Below, one piece after another: positions 24,985 to 39,400 of a stretch of DNA of 64,000 nucleotides. Made by a program: the position numbers and the translations under genes. The notes beneath the pieces were generated by a model, which saw only the letters and a program-made list of their open reading frames with translations, searched no databases and was not told the origin of the DNA. Source of the stretch: Acanthaster planci (taxonomy: Eukaryota > Echinodermata > Asteroidea > Valvatida > Acanthasteridae). Each line of letters opens with the position of its first letter. The first letter of the stretch is position 1. Location of the stretch: positions 2,834,562 through 2,898,561 of the forward strand of contig NW_019091359.1 in assembly GCF_001949145.1 (NCBI RefSeq). Reading direction: 5' to 3'.

Positions 24985-27900
24985 TCACATCCGTCCGAGG
25001 CAACAGAACCGATTTATTGCTCTGGCATCAAGAATTGGAGCTTCACGTTTAATGTTGATATACTTATTCATTTTCCACAACACCAGCTGATTTAAAGCTT
25101 TAGTGATATCGAAAATTCAAAGAGCGAAGTCAAAACTGTAAAAACAACTGTGTGCATTTTATAAAATACCTTCCTGGCATCTTCGTGTAGGCCCCGAATA
25201 TTCCAAAGGACCTTGGCACAGTACCTACTGTGTCTATTAGATAATTGGGCCTAGATCAAGATGACAGGTAATGTGTGAGTCCTGATTCAGGAGTATCGAT
25301 CTTGGGTTGAAATCAGGGTATATTCTCAGCCAGGAAACACGAAACCAAGGACAGAATCACGATTCAAGAAACCCAGCCATTTACAAGTCTGACACAATGT
25401 CATTTGGAGTTCATTTTGTCCACGGGGCGACTGCGGTGACCCTCTTGGTATCACAGGTAGCACTCAAGGAAAAAAATCTTACGAACAAACAACCAAACCA
25501 AAACACACAAGTGAACACACTACGCCATCACACCCTACATTATGTGGACTTCTTTTGTGCAGAGGTCCACAATATGTATGGCACGCCTGCACACACAACT
25601 GGGTTGGATACATCACCGACGGGGAAATAAGTCCGAGGCCGATGATTTTAGACCAAGTTCAGGTCAGTTTGTATTGCCTGCATACATCAGGAATACGAGC
25701 ACAAATTATAAACGTTTAGTTTATAAATTTGCTTGGGTGCAACTAAAGTGCGTTAAAAATCTCACTCCTCATACCGAGTCAACTTGCTCGCGATTCTAGA
25801 ACTAGGTGTGAAATTGACTTCTTTACCCATCCACATAAGGTCATTTTTCATTTCTTGGGACTTAAATTACGAGGAACTACTGCCATAGCATCCCCGATGT
25901 TGAACAGCACAAACAAGCATGATCAGTTCCGTCATTGTAACACTGAACTGGTCTCATTCACAACTGATGAGTTCGTTTTTGAAAGCACTAATTACAACAA
26001 CGCCCGGAAGACAATCTTCATACCAATCACAAAGGAGAGAGACTCGGTTTCACTCCATTCATTGACGTCCAATGTTTCTCCTGTTGCCATTTTTTCATGT
26101 TACCTGCGATTCCTTACGGCGTGTCCTCGTATATTTCATGACCTAAATATCATGTTACCGGTTGTGCCGATAGAAGGTAACTTTAGCGCTTTCTATATTC
26201 CGTAACCAGGCCATGGTGAAGTACTTGAGCTACAATGTGCCTATCTAAATAATCAAACAAGCAAGAAGCACGACAACTGATAGACTGGTGTTGCCAATAT
26301 TTGGGAAAAACTGCAATCGTTTGACTTTGCTCGTCCCCAGCGCCCATGTTAGCGACGGGAAGGGCAAATGCCTGACGTAGTTTTTGTTGGGCACTCGTTG
26401 GATAGAGTTCATATGAACAATGACACGGTCAACACCATGGGCGGAAATCCCAGGGGGCGGGGGGACACGTCCCCCTCCCCATGAATTTGGTATGGGGGAC
26501 ACAATGTCAAATGCCCCCTCTCTGTTAAAAAAGCAAAACAAAATACTAAAGGAATTGGTGTATGGAGGATTTTCCCTTGAGTATTTATAAATGGAATAAG
26601 ATGATAAACACGGTGTGCACAAAAAAAGGGTAAATTGATGTCCCCCCCCACGATCGAGGAGAGATTTCCATCCATGGTCAAAACTGCAATTTCACTCACG
26701 TGCGCAATGAATGCTAATAGTGAGAATGAGCGAGCAGATGCTCTTGGGGGCGCTGTTTACTTCCATATCACCAGCGGAAAAATTATTCGACGCCAAAATG
26801 GTTTTCTTTTCTGTTCGCATGTTTTGTTTTGTTTTGTTTTGTTTTGTTTTTAGCGCTGTATTGACGACTAAACCTTTACCACGGCTATTCTACTGCTTTA
26901 TAAACATTGCTTTGTCCAAAACTGGCTTTCGGAGCTATGGCATTGTATATTTTATCAACATGTGCCTGCGCCTATGCTGTTGGCGAAGACCAAACGCAGC
27001 TCAAACACAAGATTTGGACGAGACTCATCCTTTCTATCGACCCTGTGTGCAGTCAAAAAAATGATATTAACAGTCTCATAGGATTATTCCTCATACTTTG
27101 GGTTTTTAACCTAATTTTATATGTTCGAAATCGGACTCAACGAAACATTTGCTGTGAAGAAGTCTGGAGTGAAGTTGCCTTAGGGTGTTTTCCATTCATA
27201 GACAACGTGCACACTTGTTATTTTGCATTGGTCGTGCCTACCACATCGAAATGCCGGACAGCAACTTTAAAGCGCGTGCCGAATTTGAATTGGCCTCTCA
27301 CCCTGTCCCTGAGTCGACGCCTCCCTCTGAGGTATTTCTCCAGGCGGCGCTACACTGCATTCATAATCACCGCTCGATATTCTTCACATCCCCTCTCAGG
27401 CATCACTTATATCCAGCAAACTTGCTCCTTGTGAAAGGTCTCACGAAAGAGACGAGGCAGAAGGCGGTGTCGGGACAGTTTCTTGCTTTAGTTCCCACAC
27501 TGCGGATGTACGCCTCGCTTGTGGCTCTCAGGGGGTTGGGGAGAACCAGGGAACCGGGTCTGGGGGATTATAAATTCGATAGATTGGAAAACGAGCCCCG
27601 TAATAGCTTCGGAAGCGTCCCTTGAATTCTAAATGGGTGATCAGATATTCCCACCGTTGATCTCAGCCCAAATGTTTCTCGTCCTGTCCTCGTAATAAGC
27701 AAAGGGGCTGAGATGGCACTGAGCTATATATGACTGAGCTAAGAACAAGCCAGGGAATGAAGAAGACGGATGGAGCTAGCTGCGGGGCATATACACACTC
27801 GTTTACTGGACGTGGGGGTTGCATGCCGAGCCTAGATGGCTGCGTGACCGTGCCGGCCGCCTCTCGACTTGCTAACGCCCGTCTTAATCAACTTGACCGA

Positions 27901-29351
27901 GAAAACGAGGATGACCGAGGAATAATGTTCCTGCCTTTCCTCGCTCCAGAAAGACGGATGAATATCGCGAGATATAGAATCACACGACCCGCCATTTGAT
28001 GTCGTTATAACAGTGTTCAATCACTTAGCAATTTACAATCTCTCATCGGATACCTTCTCCACCAAATCTCTTGTTGATAAGAAACTTGTTACTAGCAATT
28101 CGGGTATATCTGGATTTTCGATAGGCCTAGATTTATCCGTCGGCAGTCAGGGTAACAGTCAAGACTATATTTTTGTCTGCCAGCTTCGCTTTGGCTATTT
28201 TGGGACCAAATTTTAGAGTTTTTTAAAAAATCTTTATACAATGTATGCGCGTTGGAACAAAACAATCATTCAGATCAAATTGAATTCAAATTTTCTGACC
28301 TAAGCTTCCAGTTTATGGAATAATTATTCTTTCTTTGTTTCTTTCTTTCTTTACTCACATTACTGATAAAAATTAATGTGAATCTGATTTTGATTCAAAT
28401 TCTGAATCTTAATCATATCATTGAGTGAATTGCCCGGAACGGAATGAAAAGAAAGATATGAAAACTACCAATTTCTGTGAAAATAGCTCAGAATTGGCTC
28501 CTTCCCCCCCCCTTCCCGAGAGGGCTTTGAGCCTCAATGGCGAAGTTATTAATGAGTGTTAATAACCGCGTTGTAATTTTGACCCACATGGAGAATAAAC
28601 AGTGCTAAACAAAACAGCTCTTGAAGCACCGTGAGATACAGACGTTGCAGACTGGAAAAAAGTTTAAGAATTCTGTCACGTCCTGCGTAAAACCCGGCTG
28701 ACCAAAACAAAGTCGAGGGCTATTTATTTGTATAGAAAGAACTAGCCATCGGGCGCATTCTCTCCAATTAATACATTGAATATTCACGTGACCATTTAGA
28801 GTATTCATATAAGCCACTTCAGACTCGCTCCCAAAGAAACCGCCTCCGGCAGTTGTTCCATATTTCATTCAAGATCTAGGTTTTTATAAACACAAAAGTC
28901 ACGTATTATATTTTAGGGCTCAGCTAAACTATTACTTTGAAGATTGTTTTTCCGGGTTCGCTCACTCTCAGAACCATTTGCTACCAAATTAAGTAAAGAT
29001 ATTTCCAAAATATTTGGACATCTTTATGTTTCCGTTGGAGAGAAATGAAGCTTCAATGGACGGGATTATGTAATGGAGACGTAATCTTAAACCAAAGCTG
29101 AATATTAAGCAGATATAGTGCAAGAAGATTACCCACCATTTAAAAAGAATGGGAAACCACCCACATTCAGAAACACTACTAAACAGCGTCGGGTGAGGAT
29201 TGTTTGGCAAATCGAAGCAAAATCCCCCCCCCTCCGACTCCAAGCCTGGTACTACACCACTATTGAACCTGGACAGACGAACTCAAACCCAGTTCGCCAA
29301 TGCGTAGTCTCGTGTAGTGTGGTAGGCTAGTCCCCTGACCATTGTAGTGGA
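24985..29351. other. No supported gene
   Basis: Holds the (GTTTT)6 run and a C/G-rich segment (26440-26660) with GGGCGGAAATCCC, typical of hAT-type MITE ends. A plus ORF from ATG 26936 begins with a signal-like hydrophobic stretch but matches no family clearly. Confidence 0.4.
26821..26851 (+). repeat. (GTTTT)6 microsatellite
   Basis: Six perfect GTTTT units followed by T. Similar short runs occur at 9921-9937 (GTTTG) and 46060-46079 (TTTG). Confidence 0.95.
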
Positions 29352-29407
29352 GTTTCACTCACTGCGATAGGTTTCACTCACTGCGATAGGTTTCAATTCT
29401 GCGATAG
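29352..29407 (+). repeat. 19-bp tandem repeat, about 2.9 units
   Basis: GTTTCACTCACTGCGATAG occurs at 29352-29370 and 29371-29389, followed by a diverged third unit ending TCTGCGATAG. Confidence 0.85.
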
Positions 29408-29499
29408 CAACAAGACTTGGCGTCTGTATAATTTTCCAAAGAAAATTCGGTTGGACCGCATTCAAAAGAGTAAAACTTACCATATAGTAACAAAAAATT

Positions 29500-29614
29500 A
29501 AAACGCGACCGGGAACCACTCTGCACACTATTGTAAAAAGTTATTTGTCAGACCTCTCATTAAAATCAAATAACTTTTTACAATAGCGTGCAGAGTGGTT
29601 CCCGGCCGCGTTTT
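29500..29614. mobile_element. 115-bp palindromic element
   Basis: Arms 29500-29546 and 29568-29614 (47 nt each) pair with about two mismatches around a 21-nt loop. The arms contain CGGGAACCACTCTGCAC and TTGTAAAAAGTTATTT. A and T runs flank the ends. Not the same family as 43537-43711. Confidence 0.83.
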
Positions 29615-32600
29615 TATTGATCTCGCGGGATAGCCTCGAGACAAGTCGCACAAATTAAGACGCCGGTGATTGGTGAGCGGGGGCTGAGCAACACGCAATC
29701 CTTTCTGACGACTGGAAGCCCGAGGCTAGGCAAGACGATGGAGGTACGGCCAAAGATTGGAAACAAGAGAATCTAAGGAATGAAATCCAATAATACGATA
29801 GCGAGCCTCAAGTTCAAATAGACAGACACACAGGCCCTTGAATTTCTCCAATTTAGTCTTAGATTTCAGCCTGTGTAGGCACAATGCGCGGCGACTAAAA
29901 ATGCCCGTAATTTGAGGATTCGCTGAATGAGTCATTTTGCCTCATGGGGATTGAATTGAAATCACCCCAGGAACACTTACTATCATACCAAGACGGATGT
30001 TCAGATTGGTGTGTTATCAAAGCAGGCGTATATTGTATAATTCCCGCGGCATTTGATGAGGAAAGCTGCAGTGAAGATTCGCGCTCAAGAGGATTCTTTT
30101 CGCAGTATTGTACAAAAAAATTTATTTCTAGGAATGCACCCCCCCATGGTTATGAAGTATCCTCAAAGCCTCAGGTCAATCAATCAAACGTTCAGGTGGT
30201 TTGCCTAATACTTTTCCGATGCTGACAAGATGGGTCCCCGTGGATTGGTAGCTCATTTTGCCAGCTTCCACATTTATTTCTTACAACCTTTAACCATGCC
30301 TGTCTGTCTAAAAGACCTGTGGGAGAACCTTTTCTCTCATTCAGCTCTCCTTTGAACTTGTTGTTTGAGACACGCCACCTTTCATCATACTTTTTCAGCA
30401 TAAAAGACCGACGTCCTTAAATTTTTGACAAATTGGTTTTCCATAGCTTTTCTGGTGGATCTCAACCTTGCATGGATCGCAAATTCATTTAAAGAAACTC
30501 GCATCTAACATCACAGTATCAAAAGAACCTTCAAATGCCGCATGACACAACATGTAATTCATTCCACCGTACAACTTTTGGATATCACTACCAGCTACTT
30601 ACTTCACGTTTTCCCTTTTTACCCTCAGTCAATTGATGTCTTGCACACATTTTGACATCAAATTCTCGCCAAATGTTTCAATTTGGACGCAATTTGCAAC
30701 AACAAATGGTTTCATCTGCTTTCATTGGCCATTTATGGAACGTTATTTAATTGCAGTGTGATTTAGTAATGACAATGGCCGAAGAACACCTAGCCCAAAT
30801 GGGCCACACCTGTGCCTGTTTTAAAAAATGTCAAGCGCATGACAAGTCTCATGAAAACGTAAATTTAGTCATTATGACAAAACGTCGATGGTGCAACGTC
30901 CGCCAAGCTGACGAAGGAAAGCCATGATTCTCTTTAGGTTAAGGGTGGAGGGGTACTGAAGTTAATATTCTGTTTAACTGTAAGGTGGTTATGTATTACG
31001 GAGACAGTGACCTCCAAAACATGACCCCTTTGTAGATAATTCTTGATATGTTCTCCACAATTCTGTGTGTCTGAGATGGGAAGGAAGTATCAGGTACGAA
31101 TGAAAAAAAAGTCGCACTGCTTTGCAAACAGGTCTCTGTTCTACTGGTCGATGAAACATTCACACCGACACCTGTTTAGCTGCGACAAATTTGCTTCATA
31201 ATACTCGACCGAGAAAGGAAAGCCATTGCAAAGTCAGTTGCACAAAAACCGCACACAAAGTAGCCGCCTAAGAATAGTCTCTACCACCTCCAGCCATTAC
31301 AGCGATTTCGAGACCTATTTCGAGGCGATTTTTCGGTCAATCTCGCTCTTCATATCCTCGTCTTCATTTCCTACCCGATACGTGCTGGGGTGCTAATTTG
31401 ATGGATGACACAGACGCGAGCTGTCAGGCCTGACTTTACCAACCTCTACAGTTCCAGACGGTTTATTAACATGATGGAGTCCATTCGGAACTAACAACAT
31501 CTAAATCACAGTGGTTGGACCGTCCTAACAGCTTCCTTGCTCCGTACCTTCCCTTTGCACACCTCAAGTTGTCCTGACTCATTCAGGCTAAGTTGATGAC
31601 GTACATACTCTACTGACGTCAGTCTTCTCACTCCGGCAAAAAAGGGCGGGAAAATACAATCACCCGAATGGATCGTGCAGAGATCACGCGATCAATATTG
31701 TAGCGTGAAACCATACCGACCTGACTTTCATTGCCTGTTCAGCACGTCACTGGAGACGACATGTTGGTTCGATCAAGCTATCTAACAGTGCACTACATCA
31801 AAGCACACGAGCTCAGATAATCTGATCAAAGCTCGACTCCACCTGTTTATCCTCTCTGTATTAATCACGACGCACAATCTGTGTTCGAATAGAATGAGGT
31901 GATGGAAAAGCCGATAGCATTATTTAAATGTGTAGGTATTAACGGCCTGTAAGTCTTTGACAATTGCAATTTAGGTCATAAAATATTGACATCCTGACTA
32001 AAAGTAACCACTGGTCAACCAACTCGCTTCTAATGTCATAGACTGCATGAAATTAGGAATATACTGGCATTTACAACTAAACTTAGACAAATCATTCAAA
32101 ACATACGGATTCAAATGTTAAACGTAAACCTAAGGGCAAGTTTTATAATGCAAGCCCATATAAAACATAATTTCCCTTTTCTTCGATCTATCCTGGGATA
32201 TAAGATGACGACTATGCTGTCCGAGGGAGATAACAATGAATGAGGCTTCTAAGCACAGGTTTCTCTTACACGCAGGTACTGTGCTTAAACGTACAACCTC
32301 ACTCAGATCAGCTCAGACCAAGTATATACCAGGAACTTGCTGTCAATTTGCATATTATTATAATAATTCAACTCAGGAGGGTTGTACAACCAAGGCGTTA
32401 TTGTCATTTCGAAAAGAACTGAATAAACGCTTGATTACCAAAGATAATGAAGTGCACATAACATTTCCAGCTGTCTGCGACAAAATGTTGAAAAAACTGA
32501 ACACAATCCATAATGAATGTACCGTTTACAGCATTTGTCATGAAATAACTTACGCATGAACACACAATCCCTTTAGTTTGCATGGGTGGTCGCAGAGGCT

Positions 32601-34870
32601 TATAGTAGGAAATATAAATTTCAGATCGCTATGTGGATAATCTCACGAAAAAGTACCACAAGAAAGGTCAAAAACCTCTCGAGAACTTTGAGCCAACCCT
32701 CAGAAATTAACCCATAACAGTGAACTACATTGGAAGTATAGATGTTTATAAGAAAAACTATTATGCAGATATTGGGACAATATGAGGTCTGTCAACACAA
32801 TGTGTGATAATCACTTAACGTAATACAATCCATCCACTCGTTCTGAAATTCAGAAAAGTTCCTTGCTCGTTAGAAAAGTATAATTGTGATAGAAAGATGA
32901 CCAAAACTCTTGTGGAGGGCGAACAGAAGTAATATTTGCGTGCCAACCTACAATCCGAGGCAGGGTTGTTTCTGATTTACGATGTTGTTTAGTCGTCTTT
33001 TTGGCATTCACTGGAAGTAAAAATGTGTCACCGGTCGGGAATTCATGCAGCACCAATACGAATTACTGCTAGCGACGGGTTTCATGTAATTCAAATTTTG
33101 CTAATATTCAAGCGATGTTAACTCCATCTTTCGCTCGACTTGAAGTGATCGGCCTTGTGCAGCTTCGTTTCCTCTTGAGGAGTGATGCCATTTAACGCAC
33201 GTGAGAGCGTTGTCATGTCATTTTGTGGTCACGGCAGAAAATCAATAATTGATGACAAAGCGCGGGAATTTTAGGCGGGAATCCCACAATGTTAATCGAT
33301 GATTTCTTCTTGGCGTGTGAGATATCCCATGATAATAAACCCGGGACGAAAAAAAATTTCTCCCGCCTTTCTGTCCCGTCAGACTAACTTGTCAGGATCT
33401 AAATGACGAATGACTCTCACCAGACGAACCTACTTGGATTCACTCAGAAGCACAGAGGCCACAATTACGAATGATTCATGGTGCGTCGTACCAGCGGCGA
33501 GTCAGTGCGATAGGCTTGATTGGTGGGATGATTTAAAAACACTTAGGTCTGATCTTGTCAGAGTTGCTTCGGCTATATTAAAGATGTCTTGTACCGACTG
33601 GACATTCAAAGGCGTGCATAAGCATAACGTCGTTCACAGCACTCTGCATTCAGTTAAATACCGGTAATTTGCGTCAGTATTAGATTTCTTAACAATGAGC
33701 TGGTCTTTTGGCGTCAGTGAGCACCTACACTGCACAACGACAGATTCAACGTCATGTGTGGTCTTTCCAGAGAACCAGACTGCTATTATGAACACTGGTT
33801 TTCCTGCTGTAGACAAAACTGCGGCAAAATGCCGGCAATAATTAATCCAGGAGTCTGATAAAAGATCCTAAAAAAGCACTGTTAAATGTATAATGTGATT
33901 GGTTTAAATTTGAATGACGTCACAAAAGGGCAACAGCCAGTCAAGCAGAACTCAGTTTTGTTGCAATCGAAAGCGAATTCGCGAAGTTTTAGGTTTATTA
34001 TAAAAAAAATCATCTAGGGAAATATCGCACCTAAAACAAATTTTGCGATTAATCACGGTGAATTCACGTCAGTCCAAAATCTGTTAATAATGTGCCGAAA
34101 CATCTGAATCCAACCCTACTCAACCTATCATTTATTTTAAAAATACTTAATGAGGGCTGTTTTAGTGAGCCCAATATCATACTGGCTCTATAACCCTTTT
34201 CCTGCCGTTCTTCTCATAATCCTTCCATACAATGAGGCACGACAAGGTAAAATCGATCTGTCAATGGACTTCATGAGATAATTAACTTAGCTCATGACTA
34301 CGCCCTCATGTGGGCATCTATGTTTACATAGTTTACTTGGTCTTCAGGACAGAAGGCATGCATGATTCAACAAGGCTTATTATACCATTCGTTTTCTTCT
34401 CTATGAATTCAGTGTTCGCTTCCAGTTGGTTCCGAGATTATGTTTCAGGGTCATTAGCCTAGGTTAGAGGAAAATGCCAGATTAATTTTATCAATACTGG
34501 CTTAGTGACTGTGATCCTCTGTGAATTATGGCGTGAGACAAAAATCGCTGTGTAGGAAGACTGTCGATTCGGCGTTGCACAACCATGGATGTGCCCTCAC
34601 CCGACCCAATAACGAACGTGCTTCACGCTATAACTGAACTTGCATGTGGCACTTTATGCTCACATTCTGAACAAAACTTCCGATTTCTCATATTGTGTCG
34701 ATCATCTGGATTAAACTTTTTCGACTGACTGTAAAATCATGTTTTAACGGACGACGTCCGTTTATATTTTACTATGTATTTCAAAACAGTGTCCAAAATT
34801 ATTAAGTGTCCAACATTTCAAATGGAAGGTCTCCTATATTTTCTCTGAGGTTTTAAAACCACACAAGCAA
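29615..34870. other. No gene recognised
   Basis: Short ORFs only. TGACGTCA occurs at 31614-31621 in a TGACG-rich stretch, and GACGTCAC at 33915-33922. Confidence 0.45.
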
Positions 34871-35016
34871 TTCAGAATAGTGCGCCACCAAGAGTTTGCC
34901 ACGCGTTGGCCAATCACAACGTGTGAAATTTGTCGACCCTTTCCAAACACGCAATGGGTCGACAAACTGTGTGCATTGTCATTGGCCAATGCTTTGCAAA
35001 CTCTTAATCGCCCGTA
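34871..35016. mobile_element. Palindromic MITE family, copy A
   Basis: Foldback sequence beginning TTCAGAATAGTGCGCC and ending CTCTTAATCGCCCGTAT, with internal arms AAGAGTTTGCCACGCGTTGG and the inverse. Same family as 43537-43711, but the right arm has lost the segment complementary to AATAGTGCGCC, and it is more diverged. Confidence 0.82.
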
Positions 35017-36449
35017 TCGAATACCTCAATAAAAGAAAGGCACAACTCCACCATTTTGGCCTAGGAGAGTTTATTAATTTCCTTTGCAATTCCTTCAAAT
35101 AATATAATTTTTTTCTTTTGAACTCAAAAACGATATTTTTGGAGTTGGGCCCTTCTTTTAATTAGGCATTCAATTAAATGTCTAAAATATGCGCTGATGG
35201 GTTCATCCGAAATGGAATATGCTATTCAACGCGCGCATTATTTGCGTTATTATTTGCGTTTTGTACTTCATGGCGGAAATGAACCCATACTAGAATTGGA
35301 AACTGGGGCAGAAACCTATATTATCTATGTCAATGTCTTTTGTAAGGTATTCCAATTGACCCTTAAAGTTTAATATCCGTCGGTTGTCGTCAGGATTTCA
35401 CCGAAATAATTAGGTTGTCATGAGTGATGAGTGAGATCGAGTGTGGTGTCATTCCATTCTAAGAATTTTTTTTTAATCGCAATTACATCGTATATATAAC
35501 GATGGCTGGTCTAATTTGAAGTGAGGTTTCTTGAGTATACTTAATATCATCGGATTGCAATTATTTGGATAGAGGGAGTGTTTTCCACCTCGGCAGAAAA
35601 GCCCCATATCAAAGTCTTTGCATTAAATTCATTATACAAAAACACCTGTCAACATCAATTTTTCGAACTGGAAACTTATTCAGGCCTAAGAGTCATTGAT
35701 AGAGAGTAGTAGAGCACCATAATTCAATACTGTAGATAAAATCGAACCCAAGAAGACAGTGTTATAATTCAGCCAAACTTAAATTAACTACTTTACAAGA
35801 AAAGCTCAACATTTCTTTGAAAATCCCTACTTGTTTTCCCTTTCATTGGCTAAACTTTTGTCCCCAGGTTGTTGTCTGCTTTTGACCAAAAATGTCCTCT
35901 GAATGCTTAATACAGTTTATATCCACGCCATATGCTATATCTCGATCTTTATAGTTAATGACATAACTATGCTAAAGTGAACTCTTTTACTGTTGCAAGT
36001 GAGCATGAGTCATCATCAACTATCTCAATATTGATTTGCTGCTCAACGCAAATCTAGCCGTCCAGTTCCAGATCATGGCGGCTACGATGCGAAATATCGT
36101 CACTCACGTACCAGGCCATGTGCACTTGTTAAAAACCTCGACACGAGCAAAGCAAACATAGACATCTGAATGCACTGCACTCCGCTTAGCTCTCTGTCGG
36201 TCGCACAGGAAATGAAACCTTGCTCGAGAAGTCCTGTGTTTGAACCAAGCTATTACCGTTTCCCTTCTGGGAATGAATTAAAGGCGAATACCCACGCCTC
36301 TCATAAAAATGGTCTCTCTAGGGTGGCCAGATTTAAAGTGCAAAGTCGCAAACTGATGACCTAAACGACGAACACTAATGAGAAACAAGAACTCTCTTAA
36401 ATAAGCCATAAATCTTCAACATAATGCAACACAAACACTGGTATAAATG
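35017..36449. other. No gene recognised
   Basis: AT-rich sequence between MITE copy A and the probable downstream end of the SREB gene. Confidence 0.45.
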
Positions 36450-39400
36450 ACATCAAATGATTTATTCCAAATGCGAAGTAATAAATACAAACTGATTAAT
36501 AAGATCGGCTGATACTCAATAGACAGCAACACACACTTTTTGACTGTACCAAAACGGCGTTTTATTTAAAAAAAAAAAAAGCTAAAAAATCATAAGCAAC
36601 ACCATTTTAAACAGGTTATGCATACATACACAACTGACACCGAAATTTTCATCTTTGCTGGACCCCCCCATCGAAATGGTAGAGTCCTCTGATTCAGTGG
36701 AAGATACGAACAGCAACTTTCGATGATTCCACCATCATTGCGTACAGAGGTTTTCCAAAATGTACACATTGTTATCGAAAAAGTCTCATCGTATTCTTAT
36801 GCAGATTCTATGTTTAAATGGTCAGTAACATACAACACACACTGATCGAAAGTGGGTAAGAAACACGTCAGAGGGTGCTGTATAAAATATTCAAAAGGAA
36901 AACTGCGAAGCAGGTGTTCATGATTACCAAGTGCGGCAAAATATAAATGTAAGTATTTGGTCTATATAATTTAGCATAAATGAACCACACAGCGAAATGG
37001 GCTTGATTGTCCATGGTTGCCGAGTGCTGATTAAAGTGGATTTAAGGACTAATGGAGAAATGTAGGCCTTCCAATGACAACTTTCCTTTCGACTACCCCC
37101 CCCCCCGATAAAAACGATGCTTCAAAATGGGATTGGAAATTCGAGGACCCATTGCTCTCTTTTTCATCAGCGTTAAGATGAAAACCGTACTTGCGCGTTG
37201 AAGTAATCGATCCTCGTCAGACACAACAATTTAACATTTTAACATGCAGGATTTCTGTGGTGTACTTATGTCCAACTTATAGTTGGCAATTGCGGTATTC
37301 ACCAGGATTAACAAACTCTGATTAAGCGAACGCCAGTTCCTGATAAGGTTTGCTAAAAATGACCTTTTCCCTGATTTAACGTTATTATGGCAGCGTCCTC
37401 CACCTTATAGGTCTCCTAAGTACATTCGGTTGAGGAACTGTTGCTATGAGTTCATATATGAGTTCATTTTCATGTCCAGCATAATACACTGGACACGAAA
37501 ATGTCAATAAAATGACACTATTCTCTACAGACTTTTAAACAATGCACTAAAGTTAGTTTTCATCTGCAGCCTTTACGAGTGATTAAAAGTAAAAAATGAC
37601 GAGAGTTACGATTGCATGTGGCAAGAAAATTTAATTTTCTCTTGATGTAAATGGCCTCGGCCCATTCGAGAATGGTCCAAACCTGCACGACTTCGCTTCA
37701 AATGAGACGCACTTCCAAATGAGCAACCAAAAGCTGCATTCTGCTGTCGGTCCCTTTACAAAGCCGCCGGATAACAAATATTATCTCAGAACATATGCAT
37801 CATCCTGTGTACACATCTCCAGTGCACGGAACCATAACAACCACAATATTATAATGGATTGTGGCACGGACACACGAAATCTACAATTATCACAACACTG
37901 GTCACTGTGTCTTAATAACTTCCCGGTTGGTTCGGGTATCCAGATAGGGACTTGGGTAATGGACTTAATTAAGTCCTTTTGGGACAACTTCTTCATAGGT
38001 AAAGGCCGTACAGTCACTGGAGGCAATGAAATACGTCTAAGAGATATTGCTGTGAAAACAAGACGACAATTTAACAGTAATTGGCTGCATTAATGGTTTG
38101 TTTACTTGATTTTAAACCAGAGAAAATTAGAAGGAGAAAATCATATTGCTTCCTTGGATAATATTTTCGTCCCAATTAGGTTATTCATCTCGGTAGAATA
38201 AACAAACGCTATACTGGTACTTATGTGAAATAGATACTATATAACATATGAAAATTGCTTATCTCAGCTGACAGTTCCTAAAGGTCTCGTAAATTTACAA
38301 ATTAGGTTAACTACCTCCTGTTCAAGCAGTGGTCTGAAATATTACACTGACCACTTCTGTAGAAACTTTAGAAACGTTATGACATCCCCTTTTGAACTGC
38401 TTCTCCAAGAGCTAGAGCGTTTCTCACCATTCTTCATAATTTTTGCTCTGGGAACTATATTGCAAAAGCCCTCTCAATTTCTAATATTTTTCAAAGGACC
38501 AAACGATAAAATACTATCTTATCTCATGCACACCTTGCTTTTGACTGCTTTACGGCCACACCTTAAAGTTTCTAAAATCAGCAATTTACTTGGCAATGGC
38601 CGATCAGAGATGCTTGTGCCATGTCAACTGACATGTTCACATCAGCATTGTGTCAACCTGAAATGCACTGTGCATTCATCTTTCATACACTTCCGCTTAA
38701 CATCGGCTTCCGCGCTTTGCACAGCTGCACGACAAGGTTGTGTCCTTTTGACACTGAATAGTAGTCTGGAGACCGATTACTAAGGAATAGCCTGAGTGCA
38801 GCTCTCATTATCACAGCATTACGCTGTGGTCTACAAAACATTAAATGATATGATGCCAAGTTAGCTTTATGTATGTAAGCCAGATGATCGAAAAACACCT
38901 TTTTAAAGTTTCCTACCAATTCTTTTATGAGAATTCCCACCGATGCATGTACTTTTCAAGGTTATGCATTTAATTCAATCTTGAGTCGAAAACAAAGGGA
39001 TCCTAGGGAAACTTTACTGTCCTTTATGATGGATTGTCATGGCGCCTTTATTTTTCAAATGAAAAATATAGTTCAAAGCGAGGCTGTACCTGTGTTTGAA
39101 GCAAAATAGGCAAGTTCCCATTTGATAAAGTGGATTTGGGAGGGAACGATTCAAAATGGCTACCTTGTGAATGAAACCCGTTCAGCACATCAAGTTCCAA
39201 TCATTTCATCATATTGCACTGTCAAACAAACTCATAGCAGAATCGTTCAAAGTTGAGAAAAACCATTGTTAACATGGGGCCAGTTATTATGAAGGGAGGC
39301 ATCCCCAACGGACAAGAGAGACGCTGAAGGGTCTCAGAATTGCAAAGAGAAGGTTAACAGACGGGGTGTTTGATTTTTTGAAAAAGTTGAAAGCTGTCCA

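Noticed and set aside
26440-26660. Complete hAT MITE between the GGGCGGAAATCCC and the C-run
   Set aside because: No matching opposite terminus or target duplication found; kept only as a repeat trace.
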